NCBI GenBank assembly: GCA_958477305.1
Contig: CAUEFI010000013.1
Span: forward strand, 23,319-87,318
Length of the DNA stretch: 64,000 bases
From: HGM12998 sp900756495
Lineage (GTDB): Bacteria > Bacillota > Clostridia > Oscillospirales > Oscillospiraceae
Direction: 5' to 3'
Shown here: positions 1 to 7,894 of the stretch, piece after piece
How the letters are laid out: the number at the start of each line of letters is the position of its first letter
How positions within the stretch are numbered: position 1 is the stretch's first letter
The notes under the pieces: generated by a model
Told to the model about the DNA's origin: nothing
What the model saw: only the letters and a program-made list of their open reading frames with translations
Databases searched by the model: none
Position numbers and translations under genes: made by a program

Positions 1-495
1 GTGGTGGCGGGCCCCCTGACGGTGCTCGACTCCCACTGCATGATGGGCGCAATGGGTCAGCAGGCGGCGTTCAACATCAACTGGGATATGCTCAACGGCA
101 ATGTGGAGACCCACGGCTGGATTGATCCGGAGACCAATGCGCCCCGCTGGCGCGCAGAGTCCCACCTGACGGACGCCTGCGGCCGGGCGACGGGCCTGAA
201 GATGGGCGGCTACGGCTATCACGGCCAATCAGAGGCCCTGATGCAGAAGGCCATTCAGAACTGGATGGGGGACGATGGATTCCTGAAGATGCAGCAGTGC
301 CAGACGCGCCGTCCCAACTGGCATGGCGATACGACTTGGGTCAAGGGGAACGTCGTCGGCAAGCGGCATGAAGGCGACGAGTATCTGGTGGACATTGAGA
401 TGCACTGCGAGAACCAGATCGGGACGATCCACCAGACCTCCAAGGCTGTTGTACGGCTGCCGGCGAGAGCGGAAACCTATGTGCCCGGCAGATAA
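1..495 (+). CDS. Hotdog-fold (MaoC/FAS1-like) dehydratase-type protein, C-terminal part
   Basis: This open frame runs into the left edge of the window, so the N-terminus is probably missing. The visible C-terminal half contains an HGDTTWVKGNVVGKR stretch. It resembles the pGDTlwlrG-V-K segment of MaoC-like and FAS1-type acyl dehydratases, followed by a beta strand with a Gln (ENQIGTIHQTSKAVVRLP) typical of the last strands of a hotdog fold. Such proteins hydrate enoyl-CoA thioesters. Two CaiB/BaiF CoA-transferases follow 11 and about 1240 bases downstream in the same direction, so a shared acyl-CoA pathway is likely. The substrate cannot be told. Family assignment is from residue pattern only and is moderately sure. 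Confidence 0.6.
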   Translation: MVAGPLTVLDSHCMMGAMGQQAAFNINWDMLNGNVETHGWIDPETNAPRWRAESHLTDACGRATGLKMGGYGYHGQSEALMQKAIQNWMGDDGFLKMQQCQTRRPNWHGDTTWVKGNVVGKRHEGDEYLVDIEMHCENQIGTIHQTSKAVVRLPARAETYVPGR

Positions 496-506
496 GGAGC
501 GGGATT

Positions 507-1724
507 ATGAGCACGGGACCATTAAAAAGGGAACTTAAGGTAGTAGAATTTTGCAGCTTTGTCGCAGGACCTTTCTGTACCAAGCTCTTTTCGGACTTTG
601 ACGCAGAGGTCATAAAAATTGAGCAGCCGGGTGTGGGCGACGAGGCCAGGCGGCGCGGCCCCTTCCTGCACGACGAGCCGAATGCAGAGACGTCGGGAAC
701 CTACCTCTATCTCAATACAAACAAGCTTGGCATTACGCTGGACCCCGAAACAGCGGATGGACGGGAAATCTTTAAAAAGCTGATCGCTGATGCGGATATT
801 CTGGTTGAGGACAAAGCGCCCGGCGAAATGAAACGGCTGGGGCTGGATTACGACACCCTCAAGGAGATAAACCCGTCCCTGATTATGACCTCTATCACCC
901 CATACGGTCAGACGGGGCCTTATCGGCATTTCAAATCATATCCGCTGAATACATACCATGCCAGCGGCCAGGGTTATTTCCTGCCCATGAATTCCACCAG
1001 TCTTGACCGGGAGCCGGTAAGAGGGCCGGGCTTCCTGGGCGAGTGCGACGCCGGAATGAGCGCAGCCATTGCGACGCTGGGGGCGCTGTACTGGCGCGAC
1101 AGCGGCGGCGGAACCGGGCAGCACATTGACGTCTCTATCCAGCACGCCATGATGCACCTGGAGCGGTCACAATTGCGCCGGTTTATTGATACGGGCAAGA
1201 GCCCCAACCGTACCGGAATGGGAAGACTGCTGGAGACCCTCCTGCGGGGCAAGGACGGCAATTACGTCATTGTGGTGCTCTCTTCTGAGAAACAGTGGCA
1301 GGGTGTTTTTACAGCAATGGGCAGGCCGGAATGGGGCGAGCAGGAGCCGTTCAACAGCCAGGCGGGCCGCCAGGCGCATTTTGAAGAGCTTCATGTCCGC
1401 CTCCAGGCGTGGGCCGACAACTATACGGCGGAGGAGATCTTCCTCATGGTTCAGAAAGAGGGAAGCGCCTCGGCCCCGGCTTATACGGCGGAGCAGTTCT
1501 TCCGGTCGCCTCAGATAGAGGCACACGGATACCTGATGGAGATTGAACACCCGCTTGCGGGAAAGCTGAAATACCCTGGCTGGCCCTATCTGTTTTCAAA
1601 CATATCCTGGCGGACGAAGCAGCCGGCCCCTCTCCTCGGTCAGCACAATGAAGAGGTGTTCTGTGACCGGCTCGGATACACCAAGCAGGACCTGCTCAAG
1701 CTCAGACAAGCAGGCATCATATAG
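507..1724 (+). CDS. Type III (CaiB/BaiF family) CoA-transferase, first of a pair
   Basis: The 405-residue protein is of normal length for family III CoA-transferases, which move CoA between carboxylic acids through an aspartyl-CoA thioester. It shows the N-terminal KVVEFCSFVAGPFCTKLFSDFDAEVIKIE signature region (residues about 9-38), the ENP-type loop, and the LGECDAGMSAAI motif. The Asp in that motif (about residue 178) aligns with the catalytic Asp of formyl-CoA transferase. A later TGQHIDVS strand is also family-typical. The ATG at 507 has an AAGGAG site ahead of it. The second, related transferase starts 12 bases after the stop. Paired genes of this type often encode heteromeric enzymes, as in benzylsuccinate CoA-transferase BbsEF. 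The substrate is unknown. Confidence 0.9.
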   Translation: MSTGPLKRELKVVEFCSFVAGPFCTKLFSDFDAEVIKIEQPGVGDEARRRGPFLHDEPNAETSGTYLYLNTNKLGITLDPETADGREIFKKLIADADILVEDKAPGEMKRLGLDYDTLKEINPSLIMTSITPYGQTGPYRHFKSYPLNTYHASGQGYFLPMNSTSLDREPVRGPGFLGECDAGMSAAIATLGALYWRDSGGGTGQHIDVSIQHAMMHLERSQLRRFIDTGKSPNRTGMGRLLETLLRGKDGNYVIVVLSSEKQWQGVFTAMGRPEWGEQEPFNSQAGRQAHFEELHVRLQAWADNYTAEEIFLMVQKEGSASAPAYTAEQFFRSPQIEAHGYLMEIEHPLAGKLKYPGWPYLFSNISWRTKQPAPLLGQHNEEVFCDRLGYTKQDLLKLRQAGII

Positions 1725-1736
1725 GGGGATCGCGCA

Positions 1737-2945
1737 ATGGATAAATCTGCATTGAAAGGCGTAAGAGTTGCCGATTTCGGCTGGGTTTTGGCCGAACCCT
1801 ATGGAAGTATGCTGCTTGCCCACATGGGGGCTGAGGTAATCAAGATCGAGAGCCACAGGAGGATTGACGAGCAGCGGACCCATACCGGCGCCGGAGTCAG
1901 CAAGGACTACGAAGCGTCCTCTAATTTCTTCGAGATCAATTTGAACAAATTGAGCGTATCCATTGATCTGAAAACAGCCAAAGGCAAAGAGCTTGCCAAA
2001 AGATTGGTGGGTATCAGCGATGTGGCGATGGAGAACATGCGCCCCGGCGTCATGAAGCGACTGGGACTCGGTTACGAGGAACTGGTTAAGGTAAAGCAGG
2101 ATCTGATTATGCTCTCGCTGTCCGGGTATGGAGGCACCGGGCCCTACGCACACTATGCCGCCTACGCTCCCTGCTTTTCCTGCTTCAGCGGCCAGGCCAA
2201 TCTCACCGGTTATGCTGATGGAGTACCCAATACGCTGACAAGTGATTGCGACGCCAGAGCGGGCACGGCCGCAGCCTTTGCCGTTCTTATGGCGCTGAAT
2301 ATCCGCCGACGGACGGGGCAGGGACAGTTTATCGACCTGTCCTCTTCTGAAGCATTGAATATGCTGATCGGAGATCAGATGATGGATTACTCAATGAACG
2401 GAAGATCGCCGATGCGGACTGGCAACCATGACGCTATCATGGCGCCTCATAATTGCTATCGCTGTAAAGGCCATGATGCCTGGATCAGCATTGCCGTGGC
2501 AAACGATCAGGAGTGGGAGGCGCTCTGCCGGGTCATGGGCTCACCGGAGTGGACCAAGGAAGAGGCGTTCTCCAGCGCATACAGCCGGTGGCAGAATCAG
2601 GATCGGCTGGACCGCCTGATGGAGGAGTGGACCATAAACTACAGGTACCAAGAGCTTATGGAGCTGCTGCAGGAGGCCGGCGTGGCCGCCATGCCCTCGT
2701 TTAAGGCGAAGGACCTGTTTACCAATCCTCATCTGATCGCCCGGGAGGCCATTACGGAAGTGACGCATCCTGTCCTGGGCACACGAAAGACGATTGCACC
2801 GCCGTGGAAGCTGTCGGAGACGCCTGCCCGGATTTCGAGACCTGCTCCGCTGCTTGGAGAACATAATGAATACGTGTTCGGCGAGCTCCTGGGGATGTCC
2901 ACAAAAGAGCAGGAACAGCTGAAGCTGGAAGAGGTTATCTTTTAG
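1737..2945 (+). CDS. Type III (CaiB/BaiF family) CoA-transferase, second of a pair
   Basis: This 402-residue protein is a paralogue of the preceding gene. It has the N-terminal VRVADFGWVLAEPYGSMLL region, GAEVIKIES, NKLSVSIDLKT and a LTSDCDARAGTAAAF motif whose Asp matches the catalytic aspartate. TGQGQFIDLSS follows. Start at the ATG at 1737, with a GGGGG-containing site before it and a 12-base gap from the first transferase, so the two are cotranscribed. A heteromer with the upstream protein is plausible (inference). After its stop there is about 360 bases without a credible gene. Confidence 0.9.
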   Translation: MDKSALKGVRVADFGWVLAEPYGSMLLAHMGAEVIKIESHRRIDEQRTHTGAGVSKDYEASSNFFEINLNKLSVSIDLKTAKGKELAKRLVGISDVAMENMRPGVMKRLGLGYEELVKVKQDLIMLSLSGYGGTGPYAHYAAYAPCFSCFSGQANLTGYADGVPNTLTSDCDARAGTAAAFAVLMALNIRRRTGQGQFIDLSSSEALNMLIGDQMMDYSMNGRSPMRTGNHDAIMAPHNCYRCKGHDAWISIAVANDQEWEALCRVMGSPEWTKEEAFSSAYSRWQNQDRLDRLMEEWTINYRYQELMELLQEAGVAAMPSFKAKDLFTNPHLIAREAITEVTHPVLGTRKTIAPPWKLSETPARISRPAPLLGEHNEYVFGELLGMSTKEQEQLKLEEVIF

Positions 2946-3171
2946 CGCGCCGCCCCGGGACATAATGCGGGGAACGGAGCGCGGCCGGCAAGCATATGAA
3001 CGTAAATACCCAAGCGATCCCCTTGTCAGATAAGCGCTGCCGAACAGCGTTTCATAGAGCATGGACAGTGCTCTGCCAGTTGCTTATAAGACCGAAAAAT
3101 ATAGTTTACTGGAATTTAGCAAGAGCAGCTCCCAAATGGCTTGGTATATGAAAGATGGTATGACGGCGATA

Positions 3172-3231
3172 GTCGGGAAGGGATTCTCCCTCCTTTTGTG
3201 TACACAAAAGGAGGGAGAATCCCTTCCCGAC
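3172..3231. repeat. Perfect 60-bp palindrome (two 30-base arms, no spacer)
   Basis: Bases 3172-3201 and 3202-3231 are exact reverse complements with the centre at TGT|ACA. Flanking base pairs (3171 and 3232) no longer match. Each arm also contains a small GGGATTCTCCC self-complementary unit. There is no T-run on either side, so it is not a standard intrinsic terminator. It lies between the CoA-transferase pair and the UGSC pseudogene. The rest of 2946-3307 shows no credible gene. Possible roles are a cruciform or hairpin protein site, a repeat-family member, or an end of a degraded mobile element. Confidence 0.95.
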
Positions 3232-3307
3232 AAGCAGCAGACCGGGGCGGACGAAGCAAAAGCGGTGCAGATTTGAAAGCAGCAATAAGAGGAAAGAAGA
3301 CAAAGTA

Positions 3308-3584
3308 ATGGAAGCGAATCAACTCGTCCTGCTTGACCCATTGGGAATTCCTGGCCTCAATTCCAGGGCCATACCCCCGGCCGAAGAGCCTTGAGGGGAT
3401 CTGTGTGGGTATGCTGGACAACACAAAACCCAATTTCGACATTTTTCTGGATACGGTGGAGGCGCTGCTCCTGAAAAATTACAAGATCGGCTCGATTGTC
3501 CGCCATAAGAAGCCAGGGCGGACAGTGCCGGTAAGCGCCTTTGTGGTTCCGCTCTGTATGATGATATACGGAGGCATTCTCTGA
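3308..3584 (+). pseudogene. UGSC-family protein, frameshifted and truncated remnant
   Basis: Starting at the ATG at 3308 (AGAGGA site upstream), the first frame reads LVLLDPLGIPGLNSRAIPPAEEP and stops at about 3394. In another frame the sequence continues with SLEGICVGMLDNTKPNFDIF and NYKIGSIVRHKKP. These two pieces together match the N-terminal layout of UGSC-motif proteins: an ILDPTG-like start, then G-LDN-KPN-D-FLD, then a V-R-KP strand. A frameshift near 3385-3395 splits them. The similarity fades after about 3540, and the characteristic UGSC active-site region is absent. I read this as a decayed gene. Family recognition is from memory of the conserved N-terminus and is fairly, not fully, secure. 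Confidence 0.65.
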
Positions 3585-3829
3585 TTCATGCATGAGCCTG
3601 TAGTCCGCTGTAATTACATAAGATACGTAGCGGCCGTATAGCGCTTTACGATCCATCAGCACGCTGATTCAGCGTGGTGATGGATCGTGGCCATTGGAGA
3701 ACTGCCTCATACCTCTCAACAGGTATGGAAATGAGAAGCGTCTAGAAGCTGGGGACCCCTCTTAGACGACGAAAGAAGTTCTTTGCCGCCGGTATTTTAT
3801 AGCCCCTAAAAAAGAGGTGAGTTGTAAAA
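3585..3829. other. Noncoding stretch with stem-loops before the SMP-30 gene
   Basis: No credible gene is seen. Bases 3649-3664 and 3672-3687 form a 16-bp stem with one mismatch and a 7-base loop. A second, weaker structure pairs CGTCTA (3739-3744) with TAGACG (3763-3768). It may be remnant sequence of the decayed upstream gene, a transcription stop for it, or leader RNA of the gene at 3830. The AGAGGTGA ribosome site of that gene closes the region. Confidence 0.45.
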
Positions 3830-4750
3830 TTGAAAAAAAGTATTGTGCCGCTGCCGCCCGATCTCCAAAATCTCCCTATTATAGAGGCGGAGTTCTGGCT
3901 GCGGATCAGTCCAGACCCGAATTTTAGAATTGAGGGGCCTGCCTTTGATCGGGAGGGGAACCTCTTTGTAACATCTCCCTATCATGGACTGGTACTGAAA
4001 ATTACCCCTCAAAAACAAGTCAGCGTCATTTCTGATGATAAAAGAATCAGAAAAATTGGCTGCGCGATTCATAAGGATGGAAGGCTGTTTTTTGCCTGTG
4101 GAACGGGTGAACTGGTGAGTATGAACCCTGATGGCAGCGATATTCGTTTCATTACGCCTCGGTTAAATGGAAAGCCTCAGAGCATGAATGACCTGGTGTT
4201 TGACAGTCAGGGAAACCTCTATGTCACAGATTTTACCGGGACACTTCCGCATCCTACCGGCGGGGTGTACCGTTTTTCCAGCGACTTTTCCAGCGTCGAC
4301 CTCATTCTGGACAATTTGGCCGGACCAAACGGGATTTCTTTGTCGCCGGAAGGAAATGCGCTCTGGATCGGAGAAACATTTCGTAACGCCATTCTTCGTA
4401 TCGCATTGGATGATGACGGAGTGACGATTGCCCGGGTTGATGGTGTCTGCTATGCCTATTACTCCACAGGTATCCCGGGCGGGCCGGATTCCAATAAGGT
4501 AGACGTGGAGGGAAACCTGTATCAGTGCATTGTATCGCAGGGAAGGGCAGTCATTCTCAACGCCAGAGGGATTCCCGTGGCAAATGTGGTGGTTCCAGGA
4601 CGGGACGAGGGAAAAAATCTAAAATCGACCAACTTGGCATTTAAGCCAGGCAGCAATGAGGCGTATATGACAGTCGGCGGTGAAGAGGGGATTGGTATTT
4701 ACAGATTCCCTGCGCTGGCAGAAGGCCTGAAGCTCTTTTCACACGCTTAA
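3830..4750 (+). CDS. SMP-30/gluconolactonase-like six-bladed beta-propeller protein
   Basis: The 306-residue protein has the repeated blade pattern of the SMP-30/gluconolactonase/LRE family. Examples are EGPAFDREGNLFVTSP, a MNDLVFDSQGNLYVTDF blade carrying the metal-binding Asn-Asp pair, and GPNGISLSPEGNALWIGE with a second metal-site Asn. GGPDSNKVDVEGNLY supplies the conserved Asp region. Members hydrolyse sugar lactones or related esters with a divalent metal. No signal peptide is visible, so it should be cytoplasmic. The start is a TTG at 3830 behind a GAGGTGA site. It stands alone between noncoding regions and a LysR gene, which may regulate it. Confidence 0.85.
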   Translation: MKKSIVPLPPDLQNLPIIEAEFWLRISPDPNFRIEGPAFDREGNLFVTSPYHGLVLKITPQKQVSVISDDKRIRKIGCAIHKDGRLFFACGTGELVSMNPDGSDIRFITPRLNGKPQSMNDLVFDSQGNLYVTDFTGTLPHPTGGVYRFSSDFSSVDLILDNLAGPNGISLSPEGNALWIGETFRNAILRIALDDDGVTIARVDGVCYAYYSTGIPGGPDSNKVDVEGNLYQCIVSQGRAVILNARGIPVANVVVPGRDEGKNLKSTNLAFKPGSNEAYMTVGGEEGIGIYRFPALAEGLKLFSHA

Positions 4751-5015
4751 ATGAGCCCTCTAACCGTTAAGCCGAAAACGGGCTTCATTCCCAAGGCAGA
4801 GGGCATAAGAATAATAATTTAGGAGTCTGCAAGCTGCAGGGGCGTGAAAGACAGAAGACCAAGACAAAGAGGTGCGCCAATTTCGATTCCTGGGAAGGCA
4901 GGAGATTTTACCTGCAAGCATTTGCAGATGCTGACGGAGCTTTGCCCCTGCAGACGCACCATGCGTTTGGGAGAGTTTTGCCGGATCTTCAGTTGAAATA
5001 GAGGGAGTGTGTGAC

Positions 5016-5936
5016 ATGGATTTCCATCAACTTGAGATGTTTACTGCCGTTGTAGAGACAGGCAGTTTTTCCAGAGCTGGGGAGCGGATGTTTTTTTCTC
5101 AGCCCACTGTTACCATGCAGGTCAAAGCCTTGGAGGACGAGCTGGCCCAGCAGCTGCTGGAGCGTAGCTCCCAGGGCGTGCGGGTGACGGCGGCGGGCCA
5201 GCGGGTATACGACTATGCCTCCTCCGTCCTGCGGGAGCGGGAGAGCCTGCTGGCCGAGTTCGGCCGCTCCGACCCGGAGACCTCCCATGTCAGTGTGGCT
5301 GTCTCTTCGGTACCCGCCCACTATTTGCTGCCCCAGCTCATTTCCGCTTTCCGCAAGCAGCATCCTGGCGTTCAGTTTCATGTCCTCTTCTGCAACAGCT
5401 CGGAGACCGGCAGGGCCCTGCTTGACCAGCGCGCTCAGGTGGGGCTGTGCGGCAGCATCGCCTTTCTGGACGGCTGTGAGTACCGGCCTGTGGCAAAGGA
5501 CCGCCTTCTGGTGATTACCCCCAATGACGAACGCTATTCTGCCCTGGAGCCAGGCGCTCCCTTTCCGGAGCCCCTTCTTTTCTCTGAACCCATGGTGGTG
5601 CGCGAGAGCGGCTCCGGTACCCGCCGGGAGTTTGAGGACTGGCTGAGAAAGCGGACAGGCAGGGCGGAGCTGAACATCGCCGCCGTCATGAGCAATTTTC
5701 AGACCATCAAAAATGCCGTAACAGCCGGGACAGGCATCGCCGTCATGTCGGAGTGGGCCGCTGCAGACTATATCAGGAGCGGCTATGTGCTGGGTTTTCC
5801 ACTGGAGGGAATGCCACCTCGGGATCTGTGTCTGGTTCGCCGAAAAAAGGCCAAGCTCCTGGGGCTGGTAAAGGAATTTTACGACTTCATGCTGGATACT
5901 GCGCCCGGACTTTTGATGTCTCAGCCGTCAACATGA
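5016..5936 (+). CDS. LysR-family transcriptional regulator
   Basis: The protein has the N-terminal winged helix-turn-helix of LysR regulators (DFHQLEMFTAVVETGSFSRAGE, then FSQPTVTMQVKALEDEL) and a C-terminal substrate-binding domain of normal size, giving about 306 residues. The segment SGSGTRREFEDWL resembles the CysB/CysL-type phosphate- or sulfate-like ligand loop, so it may sense a small anion or metabolite. I chose the ATG at 5016 because GAGGGA lies nine bases before it; a GTG at 5007 is in frame but too close. Possible targets are the SMP-30 gene upstream or its own promoter. The 265 bases before it hold no clear gene. Confidence 0.92.
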   Translation: MDFHQLEMFTAVVETGSFSRAGERMFFSQPTVTMQVKALEDELAQQLLERSSQGVRVTAAGQRVYDYASSVLRERESLLAEFGRSDPETSHVSVAVSSVPAHYLLPQLISAFRKQHPGVQFHVLFCNSSETGRALLDQRAQVGLCGSIAFLDGCEYRPVAKDRLLVITPNDERYSALEPGAPFPEPLLFSEPMVVRESGSGTRREFEDWLRKRTGRAELNIAAVMSNFQTIKNAVTAGTGIAVMSEWAAADYIRSGYVLGFPLEGMPPRDLCLVRRKKAKLLGLVKEFYDFMLDTAPGLLMSQPST

Positions 5937-5975
5937 TATGATAGTGACCAGACAATGATTAACTAAGCATTATAC

Positions 5976-6022
5976 AAAAAATAAAACCGTCAAACCGCTG
6001 TACTACAGCGGTTTGACGGTTT
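5976..6022 (-). terminator. Intrinsic terminator of the tRNA-Val transcript
   Basis: Bases 5984-6002 and 6004-6022 are perfect inverted repeats around a single central base. On the minus strand the hairpin is followed by a TTTTATTTTTT tract (complement of 5976-5986). It sits seven bases beyond the tRNA 3' end. It may also stop the convergent LysR transcript. Confidence 0.9.
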
Positions 6023-6028
6023 AAACTG

Positions 6029-6104
6029 TGGTGGACGATACAGGACTTGAACCTGTGACCTCCCGCACGTCAAGCGGATGCTCTACCAGCTGAGCTAATC
6101 GTCC
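6029..6104 (-). tRNA. tRNA-Val (anticodon GAC), CCA encoded
   Basis: Read on the minus strand, the 76 bases start with the acceptor strand GGACGAT and end with its complement ATCGTCC, an A discriminator and encoded CCA. The D arm is GCTC..GAGC and the T arm contains GGTTCAAGTCC. The anticodon stem TCCGC/GCGGG closes the loop TTGACGT, so the anticodon is GAC, reading GUC valine codons. It is a single-gene transcription unit with its own promoter and terminator. Confidence 0.97.
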
Positions 6105-6118
6105 AAACGGCACTAATT

Positions 6119-6147
6119 ATTATATCCATTTAAGGACAGGCTGTCAA
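6119..6147 (-). promoter_or_regulatory. Consensus sigma-A promoter for tRNA-Val
   Basis: On the minus strand TTGACA (6147-6142) and TATAAT (6124-6119) are separated by exactly 17 bases, a perfect match to the housekeeping consensus. The -10 box ends 14 bases before the tRNA 5' end. Confidence 0.95.
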
Positions 6148-6232
6148 TACTTATTTTGCTGTTTTGCTGGAAAATTACAGGGAAAGCTGGTATACTTAAG
6201 AAAAGCTGGAACGGGGAGAGTGGGGACAAAAC

Positions 6233-7018
6233 ATGTTTTTGGAGCAATTAAGCCGAAAGGAAATTCACTGCAGGTTGCCAGCCGGACAAACGGAGATCAG
6301 GCTTACACTTTATGGACCGGCGGACACTGACTGGGCGGTGCTTGTGCTGCCTGGGGGAGGATATGGTTTAACAGCTGCCGACCGGGAGGGGCATCCGGTG
6401 GCAAAAGCGTTTGTTCAGGAAGGCTATGCTGCGGCAGTGCTGGAGTACAGTGTGGCTCCGGATCGCTGGCCGCTGCAGCTGCTGGAGGCGGCGGCAGCTA
6501 TAGCGCTGCTCCGCCGGCGGGGAGCTAAACGAGTGGCCGTGTGCGGCTTTTCGGCTGGGGGGCACTTGGCCGCATGCGCATCTAATCTGTGGAACAGTGC
6601 GGACGTCAGCGAGGTGCTGAAACTGGCTCCAGAAGAAGTGCGGCCAGATGCGTCTATCCTCTGTTACCCGGTGATTACCGCTAAGCCGCCCCTGGCCAGC
6701 AAAACAAGCTTCTGCCATCTGATTGGCGAAGGGAAGGCGATCCCTCCAGAGCTCTCGCTGGAGGATGTGGTGTCAAACCGGACGCCGCCCGCTTTTTTGT
6801 GGGCCACAGTAGCCGACGGCAGTGTACCGGTGGAGAACACCATGCTCTACGCCTCTGCTCTTCGGGGGGCGGGGGTCCCCTTTGAATTGCATCTGTATCC
6901 CCGCGGACCGCACGCGATGGCACTGGCCGATGGACGTACGGCGGGCCGTCCAGAACAGCAGGATCCTCACGTAGCCTCCTGGTTTCCCCTGTGTGTGGAG
7001 TGGCTGAGAGAAGTATAG
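6233..7018 (+). CDS. Alpha/beta-hydrolase esterase (acetyl-esterase/BD-FAE type)
   Basis: The 261-residue protein has the serine esterase triad in order: the nucleophile elbow GFSAGGH with Ser107, Asp195 in VADGSVP, and His227 in RGPHAMA. The PGGGYG loop at residues 40-45 replaces the HGGG oxyanion loop, as in bacterial carbohydrate acetyl or feruloyl esterases and xylanase-type esterases. No signal peptide is present, so the enzyme is cytoplasmic. The ATG at 6233 has a GGGGA site in front. The SDR gene follows 24 bases later, so the two form a small operon. The natural ester substrate is unknown. Confidence 0.88.
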   Translation: MFLEQLSRKEIHCRLPAGQTEIRLTLYGPADTDWAVLVLPGGGYGLTAADREGHPVAKAFVQEGYAAAVLEYSVAPDRWPLQLLEAAAAIALLRRRGAKRVAVCGFSAGGHLAACASNLWNSADVSEVLKLAPEEVRPDASILCYPVITAKPPLASKTSFCHLIGEGKAIPPELSLEDVVSNRTPPAFLWATVADGSVPVENTMLYASALRGAGVPFELHLYPRGPHAMALADGRTAGRPEQQDPHVASWFPLCVEWLREV

Positions 7019-7042
7019 CGGCAGAAAGGTGCGTGTTGCGCA

Positions 7043-7759
7043 GTGAAGACCGTTCTTATTACCGGAGGCAGCCGCGGCATTGGCGCGGCGACTGCCCGGC
7101 GGTTTGCAGCAGCGGGATATCGGGTCGCGATAAACTACAACCGGTCTGAGAGAGAAGCCCTGAAGTTGGCGGAAGAACTGGGGGGAACCGCTGTCCGGGC
7201 TGATGTAGGCGACCCGGATCAGGTACAGGAAATGGTTGACAATGTGTTGGATAAATTTTGTCAACTTGACATTTTGGTGTGCAATGCCGGAATTGCCCAA
7301 CAAAAATTGTTTGGCGATTTAACCAATGAGGATTGGAAAAAAATATTTACCGTCAATGTGGAAGGCGTTTTTTATACTATTCGTGCTGCTCTGCCCCACA
7401 TGCTTCACCGCAAGGCGGGGCGAATCGTGACGGTGTCCTCTATGTGGGGGCAGGTAGGCGGGTCTTGTGAAGTGGCCTATTCAGCCTCAAAAGCGGCAGT
7501 TATCGGCTTAACCAAGGCTCTGGCCAAGGAAATAGGGCCGTCCGGGATTACAGTAAATTGCGTAGCGCCTGGAGTAATTGCCACTGAGATGAATGCAGGT
7601 CTGAGTACAGAAGATCTGGAAGCGCTGCGGAATGAGACGCCACTGGAGTCCATTGGCAAACCGGAGGATGTGGCCGAGAGCATCTTTTTTCTGGCCTCTG
7701 ATGCCGCCCGGTTTATTACAGGGCAGACGCTCGCGCCCAATGGCGGACTGATTATATGA
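7043..7759 (+). CDS. Short-chain dehydrogenase/reductase (FabG-like)
   Basis: The 238-residue classical SDR has the TGGSRGIG NAD(P)-binding motif at residues 7-14, the CNAG motif at 80-83 and the catalytic set Ser133, Tyr146 and Lys150 (YSASK). It ends with the FITGQTLAPNGGLII C-terminus common in FabG-like reductases. Asn33-Arg34 after the second strand would suit NADPH. The GTG at 7043 follows an AAAGGTG site. It is coupled to the upstream esterase. The true substrate is not defined; a dedicated FabG is less likely because no fatty-acid genes are nearby. Confidence 0.9.
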   Translation: MKTVLITGGSRGIGAATARRFAAAGYRVAINYNRSEREALKLAEELGGTAVRADVGDPDQVQEMVDNVLDKFCQLDILVCNAGIAQQKLFGDLTNEDWKKIFTVNVEGVFYTIRAALPHMLHRKAGRIVTVSSMWGQVGGSCEVAYSASKAAVIGLTKALAKEIGPSGITVNCVAPGVIATEMNAGLSTEDLEALRNETPLESIGKPEDVAESIFFLASDAARFITGQTLAPNGGLII

Positions 7760-7790
7760 ACGGTTGGCCCCTGCTTTCGTCAATATTTCT

Positions 7791-7830
7791 CACAATGGCC
7801 GCCTGGCACAGGTGGCCATTGTGTATTTAT
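7791..7830 (+). terminator. Likely intrinsic terminator after the SDR gene
   Basis: A 15-bp stem (7791-7805 with 7809-7823, one G-U pair) is followed by a short TATTTAT stretch. It separates the esterase-SDR operon from the promoter of the transporter operon. The T tract is weak, so some read-through is possible. Confidence 0.7.
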
Positions 7831-7833
7831 GCG

Positions 7834-7870
7834 GTTGACAATTTGGGCATATACAGATATAATTGTCAAC
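7834..7870 (+). promoter_or_regulatory. Consensus promoter framed by a 10-bp inverted repeat
   Basis: TTGACA (7835-7840) and TATAAT (7858-7863) are 17 bases apart, a perfect sigma-A promoter for the importer operon. The decamer at 7834-7843 and its exact reverse complement at 7861-7870 enclose the promoter. They overlap the -35 box and the -10/start region, as an operator would. Confidence 0.88.
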
Positions 7871-7894
7871 AATTCTAGAAGGAGGTTCATGAAC

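Noticed and set aside
3061..3276. 71-codon plus-strand frame across the palindrome
   Set aside because: Its sequence is dictated by the inverted repeat, no ribosome site precedes it, and no domain is seen.
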